A stretch of 10,573 bases of DNA from Gammaproteobacteria bacterium (GTDB lineage: Bacteria; Pseudomonadota; Gammaproteobacteria; Natronospirales; REEB76): NCBI GenBank assembly GCA_028871235.1, contig JAGWNO010000067.1, positions 1 through 10,573 on the forward strand. Direction: 5' to 3'. A program made the position numbers and the translations under genes. The notes under the pieces are model-generated. The model was not told where the DNA came from. It saw nothing but the letters and a program-made list of their open reading frames with translations, and did no database searches. Each line of letters starts with the position of its first letter. Position 1 is the stretch's first letter. Positions 6,882 through 10,573 of this stretch are shown in pieces.

Positions 6882-6905
6882 AAAACCCCGCGGCCGCGGG
6901 GTTTT
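6882..6905. terminator. Bidirectional Rho-independent terminator
   Basis: AAAACCCCGCGG (6882-6893) is followed directly by its exact complement CCGCGGGGTTTT (6894-6905), a perfect 24-bp palindrome. It folds as a GC stem with a GGCC loop, flanked by A on one side and T on the other, so it works on both strands. It lies 21 bp after the DUF3106 stop and 27 bp after the pntB stop (reading the other way), and serves both convergent operons. Confidence 0.9.
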
Positions 6906-6932
6906 CCTCGCTGACACCGGCGGACCTTGATC

Positions 6933-8330
6933 CTATTCGATAGTTTTGATGCTTTGAATCAGCCGCGCCACCGCCTCCTGGCCGTCGCCGTACAGCATGC
7001 GCGTATTGTCCATGTAGAACAGCGCGTTCTCGATGCCGGAGAAGCCGCGTCCCTGGCCGCGCTTGATGACGATGACGTTTTTGGCCTTGTCGGCGTTGAG
7101 GATCGGCATGCCGTAGATGGGGCTGTCCTGGCGGTTGCGGGCATCCGGGTTGACCACATCATTGGCACCGATGATTAACGCCACCTCGGCGCTGGCGAAT
7201 TCCGCGTTGATTTCGTCCAGGTCGGCGATCAGGTCGTAGGGCACTCCGGCTTCTGCCAGCAGCACGTTCATGTGACCGGGCATGCGGCCGGCCACCGGAT
7301 GGATGGCGAAGCGTACCTTCACATCACGGGACTGCAGCAGCTGGCACAGTTCCCATACCTTGTGCTGCGCCTGGGCCACGGCCATGCCGTAACCGGGCAC
7401 GACGATGACCTTGTTGGCGTAGGCCATCATTACAGCGGCATCTGCCGCCTCTATGGGCTTCAGGTTGCCGGCGACGCCTGCGGTGCCGCCTGTCACGGTC
7501 TCGCCGAAGTTGCTGAACAGCACGTTGCCGATGGAACGGTTCATGGCCCGGGCCATCAGTTGCGTCAGCAGCGTGCCGGCGGCACCCACCACCGTGCCGG
7601 CGATGATCATGGCGGCGTTCTGCAGCACGAAGCCCTCGAAGCCCACCGCCAGGCCGGTAAAGGCGTTGTACAGCGAGATCACCACCGGCATGTCGGCACC
7701 GCCGATAGGCAGCGTCATGAGTACGCCGAACACTAACGCCAGCACAAAGAATGCGGTGACCGAACCCGCGCCATCGCTGATGCCGGTCACCAGCAGACCG
7801 CCCTGCAGCAGCGCGGCCAACAGCACCAGCATGTTGAGGATGCGCTGGCCGCGGAAACGCAGGGATTTCTTGATGAGCCCCTGCAGTTTACCGAAAGCGA
7901 TGAGGCTGCCGCTGAAGGATACTGCGCCGATCAGGCCGCCGAGCACCGCGAGTATCGCGAACACGAGATTGGGTGCTGCGCCTTTAAGCAGTTCCAGCGC
8001 GGCGATGGCCGCCGCAGCTCCACCGCCCATGCCGTTGTACAGCGCCACCATCTGCGGCATGGCGGTCATGGGTACGCGTCGGCCGCTCCACCAGGCCAGC
8101 ACACTGCCCACGAAGATGGCGGTAATGATTAGGATGTAGTTGTGCATCCCCGGCCACAGGAAGGTGATGAGGCCGGCGATGAGCATGCCGATGCCGGCCC
8201 AGATGATGCCGCCGCGCGCGCCCTTGGGCGAGCTCATGCGCTTCATGCCGATGATGAACAGCAGCGCGGCGATGAAATACGCCGCCTGGATCAGATTGTC
8301 GGTGACCGCGGGGGACATGAGGGTATTCAT
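6933..8330 (-). CDS. pntB: NAD(P) transhydrogenase beta subunit
   Basis: This is an integral inner-membrane subunit that couples proton entry to hydride transfer from NADH to NADP+, supplying NADPH. The 465-aa product has about nine membrane helices in residues 10-265 (domain II) and the NADP-binding domain III at about 290-465. Domain III shows VPGYGMAVAQAQ (311-322), HPVAGRMPGHMNVLLAEAGV (344-363), IGANDVVNPDAR (387-398) and KRGQGRGFSGI (423-433). It is complete and of normal length. Its ATG overlaps the pntAb stop by 4 bp (ATGA at 8330-8327). By alignment with E. coli PntB, the proton-channel His91 position appears to be Asn99 here (in VALYNGMGGGAA); I recall this as a known subgroup variant rather than a defect. 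Confidence 0.97.
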   Translation of the reverse strand: MNTLMSPAVTDNLIQAAYFIAALLFIIGMKRMSSPKGARGGIIWAGIGMLIAGLITFLWPGMHNYILIITAIFVGSVLAWWSGRRVPMTAMPQMVALYNGMGGGAAAAIAALELLKGAAPNLVFAILAVLGGLIGAVSFSGSLIAFGKLQGLIKKSLRFRGQRILNMLVLLAALLQGGLLVTGISDGAGSVTAFFVLALVFGVLMTLPIGGADMPVVISLYNAFTGLAVGFEGFVLQNAAMIIAGTVVGAAGTLLTQLMARAMNRSIGNVLFSNFGETVTGGTAGVAGNLKPIEAADAAVMMAYANKVIVVPGYGMAVAQAQHKVWELCQLLQSRDVKVRFAIHPVAGRMPGHMNVLLAEAGVPYDLIADLDEINAEFASAEVALIIGANDVVNPDARNRQDSPIYGMPILNADKAKNVIVIKRGQGRGFSGIENALFYMDNTRMLYGDGQEAVARLIQSIKTIE

Positions 8331-8632
8331 GCGGATTTGCCCCGCTTCCCTTCCTTACTCGACTTGAACATCTCCAGCATGCGTTCGGTGGAAACATAGC
8401 CGCCCACGGCGTTGCCGGCAGCCAGCAGCACACCGATGAAGCCGATGGCCTGTTCCAAGGGTGTGTGCGCTGCCCCCAGCGCCACCATGGCACCCACCAG
8501 CACGATGCCGTGCACGAAGTTGGAACCGGACATGAGCGGCGTGTGCAGGATCACCGGCACCCGCGAGATCACCTCGTAACCGGTGAAGGCGGCCAGCATG
8601 AAGATGTAGAGTGCGATGAAACCATTGATCAT
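8327..8632 (-). CDS. pntAb: NAD(P) transhydrogenase subunit alpha, membrane part (PntAb)
   Basis: The small membrane subunit (about 101 aa) equals the C-terminal membrane portion of E. coli PntA, here a separate gene as in Rhodospirillum rubrum. It has three to four hydrophobic helices and the family signature LHTPLMSGSNFVHGIVLVGA, then a charged cytoplasmic tail (KSSKEGKRGK). With PntB it forms the proton channel. ATG 8632 has AGGTGG (8638-8643) 5 nt upstream. A GTG at 8641, three codons earlier, has AGGG 7 nt upstream and is a real alternative (104 aa). The gene overlaps pntB by 4 bp but is separated from pntAa by about 105 bp holding an inverted repeat. Confidence 0.93.
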   Translation of the reverse strand: MINGFIALYIFMLAAFTGYEVISRVPVILHTPLMSGSNFVHGIVLVGAMVALGAAHTPLEQAIGFIGVLLAAGNAVGGYVSTERMLEMFKSSKEGKRGKSA

Positions 8633-8647
8633 GTTTTCCACCTGCGT

Positions 8648-8660
8648 ACCCTAGTAGGGT
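8648..8660. repeat. Short palindrome upstream of pntAb
   Basis: ACCCTA (8648-8653) and TAGGGT (8655-8660) flank a single G, a perfect 6-bp inverted repeat. It includes the AGGG that could serve as ribosome-binding site for the GTG start at 8641. It may be the edge of the neighbouring heptamer element or an independent site. Confidence 0.35.
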
Positions 8661-8665
8661 TAAAA

Positions 8666-8734
8666 GTGCTGCGTGCCGGGTACTGCGTGCTGCGAAAAGA
8701 ATGCGGCTTTGACGCAGCACTCAGCACGCAGCAC
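8666..8734. repeat. Heptamer-based inverted repeat between pntAa and pntAb
   Basis: The left arm is four tandem 7-mers: GTGCTGC (8666-8672), GTGCCGG, GTACTGC and GTGCTGC (8687-8693). The right arm is CGC followed by AGCACTC, AGCACGC and AGCAC (8713-8734). The arms 8666-8687 and 8713-8734 pair at 19 of 22 positions, with G-U pairing possible at some of the rest, around a 25-nt loop. In RNA this is a long stem-loop inside the pnt operon. It has no CRISPR-like spacers. The look is of a dispersed intergenic repeat; copy number elsewhere in the genome cannot be seen from here. Confidence 0.75.
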
Positions 8735-8737
8735 CCT

Positions 8738-9859
8738 TTATCCTTCCACCAGCTTGCGGGTCGGTTCGTGTCTGATCTCGCCGTCATGGGTGAGCACGCT
8801 CTTGGCGTAGACCTCGTCACTCCAGTCGATGGCGAGCTTGCCGTCCCGCATGAGCGGCGCAAAGAAATTGAGCAGGTTGTGCGCATACATATCGCTGGCG
8901 TGTTCCGCCAGCATGCTCGGCAGATTGGTGGGGCCGCAGATGAGCGCGTGGCCGTGGCGCAGATCCTCGCCGGGCCTGGTCAGTTCACAGTTGCCGCCGG
9001 ATTCAGCGGCAAGATCCACGATCACCGATCCCGGCTTCATGGCCGCCACCATCGCCGCGGTGATGATGCGTGGTGCTGCCCGGCCCGGTACCGCGGCGGT
9101 GGTGATGACCGCATCCGCCTGGGCCACATGTTTCGCCAGCAGCTCCTGCTGTTTGCGCTTCTCATCGGCGGTCAGTTCGCGCGCGTAGCCGCCGGCGCCT
9201 TCCGCCGACACGCCGGTGTCCACGAATTTCGCCCCCAGGGATTCCACCTGTTCACGCGCCGCGGTGCGCACGTCGTAGCCCTCCACCATGGCACCGAGCC
9301 GGCGCGCGGTGGCGATGGCTTGCAGACCCGCCACGCCTGCGCCGATCACCAGCACCTTGGCCGGACGGATGGTACCGGCGGCGGTGGTGAGCATGGGGAA
9401 GAAGCGCCCGAGTTTTTCCGCTGCGATCAACGCCGCCTTGTAACCGGCAGCGGCGGCCTGCGAGGACAACGCGTCCATGGCCTGGGCGCGGGAGATGCGC
9501 GGTACCAGTTCCATGGCGAAACTCGTCACCTTGTGGTCACGCAACGCTTTCACCGCGTCGGGATTGCGGTGCGGGTTCAGTAGCGCGATGAGCAAGGATC
9601 CGGCCCGCATGCGCGCGATGTTGACAGGTTGCGGCGCCTGCACTTTGAACACCACATCAGCGACCGCCGCACCCTCCGCTGCCGCGACCAAACGTACGCT
9701 GCTGAAGCTGTTATCAGGGAAGCCGGCGTCATCGCCGGCACCGCTTTCCATGAGCAGTTCCGCGCCCAGTGCTTGCAGTTTCACCGCCACGGGCGGACAT
9801 AAGGCCACGCGGCGCTCGCCGGCAACCTGTTCCTTGGGGACGAAGAGTTTGATGGGCAT
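8738..9859 (-). CDS. pntAa: NAD(P) transhydrogenase subunit alpha, NAD-binding part (PntAa)
   Basis: The cytoplasmic domain I subunit (373 aa) binds NAD(H) and passes hydride to NADP+ on PntB domain III. It belongs to the alanine dehydrogenase/transhydrogenase family. It opens with KLFVPKEQVAGERRVAL; SRAQAMDALSSQAAAAGY (123-140) covers the loop involved in NAD binding. The Rossmann GAGVAG is at 173-178 and the ribose-binding Asp is D196 in GYDVR. IVDLAAESGGNCE is at 280-292. The protein stops before the membrane helices, which are in PntAb. The frame is open upstream to 10174, but the family N-terminus fits ATG 9859; a further in-frame ATG at 9904 is less likely. No strong Shine-Dalgarno precedes 9859. 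Confidence 0.96.
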   Translation of the reverse strand: MPIKLFVPKEQVAGERRVALCPPVAVKLQALGAELLMESGAGDDAGFPDNSFSSVRLVAAAEGAAVADVVFKVQAPQPVNIARMRAGSLLIALLNPHRNPDAVKALRDHKVTSFAMELVPRISRAQAMDALSSQAAAAGYKAALIAAEKLGRFFPMLTTAAGTIRPAKVLVIGAGVAGLQAIATARRLGAMVEGYDVRTAAREQVESLGAKFVDTGVSAEGAGGYARELTADEKRKQQELLAKHVAQADAVITTAAVPGRAAPRIITAAMVAAMKPGSVIVDLAAESGGNCELTRPGEDLRHGHALICGPTNLPSMLAEHASDMYAHNLLNFFAPLMRDGKLAIDWSDEVYAKSVLTHDGEIRHEPTRKLVEG

Positions 9860-10050
9860 ATTGTTCTTTGGTATTCCCGGGGTCACGCCGTTGATGGGCG
9901 GCATAGCTCCTGCGGCCCGGTGAAGTTTAGGCGCGGCCCGGGGGTTTTGCCACCACCCGCGAAATATGTCCCGGGATGACTTGGCATTGCTATATTGAGG
10001 CGATTTCTGCAGTAAAATGCAGGGACTTTTGCAACTGCCGGGGGTATTGC
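9860..10050. other. Divergent intergenic region between pntAa and the HNH gene
   Basis: No gene is seen in these 191 bp. They should hold the promoters of the pnt operon (minus) and of the HNH gene (plus). Features seen are a 9-bp direct repeat GCGGCCCGG at 9912-9920 and 9933-9941, 21 bp apart, and an inverted repeat CTGCA (10007-10011) / TGCAG (10018-10022). On the plus strand TAAAAT (10013-10018) could be a -10 box for the HNH gene, but it has no matching -35. Confidence 0.4.
9989..10016 (-). promoter_or_regulatory. Candidate sigma-70 promoter of the pnt operon
   Basis: On the minus strand TTTACT (10011-10016) and TATAGC (9989-9994) are 16 bp apart; each matches its consensus hexamer at four positions. 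Transcription would begin near 9982 and leave a leader of about 120 nt before pntAa, covering the two GCGGCCCGG repeats. This is a pattern match only. Confidence 0.3.
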
Positions 10051-10573
10051 GTGTACGACCTCTCGCAAGAAGTGCTGCGCACCGATGCGGCTGGCATGCC
10101 GCTCGAATGGATCGATTACCAGGATGCGGTACGTCTGTATCACCTGGAACAGGTGGCGTATGGCTGCGGCTCACTGCTGTATCAGCTGCATGGCGGCATC
10201 AGTGCCCGGACGGGTCTGCAGAGCACCATCGAGGTCAATTCCATCATCGCCACCTACGGCAACAATCACGCGCTCGCCAAGGCCCGCGATCATTACGTAC
10301 CGCCGCTCAACCACCACACGCTGTTCAAACGCGACGCGCACTTATGCATGTACTGCGGCCAGCGTTTCTCCAGCAGCGAGCTGTCACGCGAGCATGTAAC
10401 CCCATTAAGCCGCGGCGGCACCGATACCTGGAACAACGTGGTGACGGCCTGCAAGCGTTGCAATAACCACAAGGCCGGGCGTACGCCGGAGGGAGCCCGC
10501 ATGCAACTGCTGGCGGTACCGTTCACGCCCAACCACGCCGAGTACATCTTCCTCAAGGGCCGGCGCATCCTCG
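10051..10573 (+). CDS. HNH endonuclease, 3'-truncated by the window edge
   Basis: The frame is open for 174 codons and runs off the right end without a stop. The start is GTG 10051 with GGGGG (10040-10044) 6 nt upstream. An N-terminal domain of about 90 residues (WIDYQDAVRLYHLEQVAYG, then STIEVNSIIATYG) precedes an HNH zinc domain. That domain has zinc-knuckle pairs C99/C102 (CMYC) and C134/C137 (CKRC), the catalytic-motif His115 in REHVTP, then GGTDTWNN (122-129) and NNHK (138-141). All HNH positions are intact, so an active nuclease fold is likely. The C-terminal segment VPFTPNHAEYIFLKGRRIL suggests only a few residues are missing. Proteins of this architecture are widespread stand-alone genes in gammaproteobacteria with unknown physiological target. 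No restriction methylase or phage gene is visible nearby. Confidence 0.88.
   Translation, partial: MYDLSQEVLRTDAAGMPLEWIDYQDAVRLYHLEQVAYGCGSLLYQLHGGISARTGLQSTIEVNSIIATYGNNHALAKARDHYVPPLNHHTLFKRDAHLCMYCGQRFSSSELSREHVTPLSRGGTDTWNNVVTACKRCNNHKAGRTPEGARMQLLAVPFTPNHAEYIFLKGRRIL

Noticed and set aside
8666..8734. Possible CRISPR-like or tandem repeat array
   Set aside because: The units are only 7 bp, contiguous, and inverted between the two arms, with no spacers.
8465..9583. 372-codon open frame on the plus strand
   Set aside because: It crosses pntAb, the repeat and pntAa in antisense and looks like translated shadow sequence rich in His, Arg and Gly.
9860..10174. N-terminal extension of PntAa to 10174
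   Set aside because: The extra 105 residues are Pro/Arg/Ser-rich, unlike the family, and overlap the divergent HNH gene; the family N-terminus matches ATG 9859.
10085..10399. Alternative plus-strand frames over the HNH gene
   Set aside because: They are out of frame with the HNH/zinc-knuckle protein, which is open to the window edge and has all motif residues.

Overview
The window is GC-rich, densely packed chromosomal DNA with housekeeping genes of clearly gammaproteobacterial type. The evidence is the order priA-argS-SPOR/FtsN-like (the order seen in Pseudomonas), a three-gene proton-translocating transhydrogenase and a sigma factor/DUF3106 cluster. I cannot name the genus; a Chromatiales- or Xanthomonadales-like lineage is a guess.

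Layout. Positions 1-225 hold no convincing gene; the hslV gene that often follows ftsN is not there. On the minus strand, 226-4785 is a replication-restart, translation and division block: priA, argS (probable TTG start) and an FtsN-like SPOR protein whose ATG directly abuts the argS stop. The 4786-5103 gap separates divergent transcription units. It carries two perfect, inverted DnaA boxes about 15 bp from the priA start.

On the plus strand, 5104-6860 is a four-gene operon with ATGA or 8-nt overlaps: an ECF-like sigma factor, a single-pass membrane protein, a small exported protein and an exported DUF3106 protein built of 18-residue repeats. The layout resembles envelope-stress modules such as CnrYXH (sigma factor, membrane anti-sigma factor, periplasmic LTxxQ-type sensor), though the family-level function is not established. 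A perfect 24-bp palindromic terminator lies between this operon and the convergent pnt operon.

On the minus strand, 6933-9859 encodes PntAa, PntAb and PntB, the split-subunit proton-pumping NAD(P) transhydrogenase. A heptamer-based inverted repeat is inserted between pntAa and pntAb. The 9860-10050 gap is divergent. The last gene, on the plus strand from 10051, encodes an HNH endonuclease and is cut by the window edge.

Most of the window is ordinary core genome. The items most worth a second look are the sigma/DUF3106 operon, the DnaA boxes at priA and the heptamer inverted repeat inside the pnt operon.
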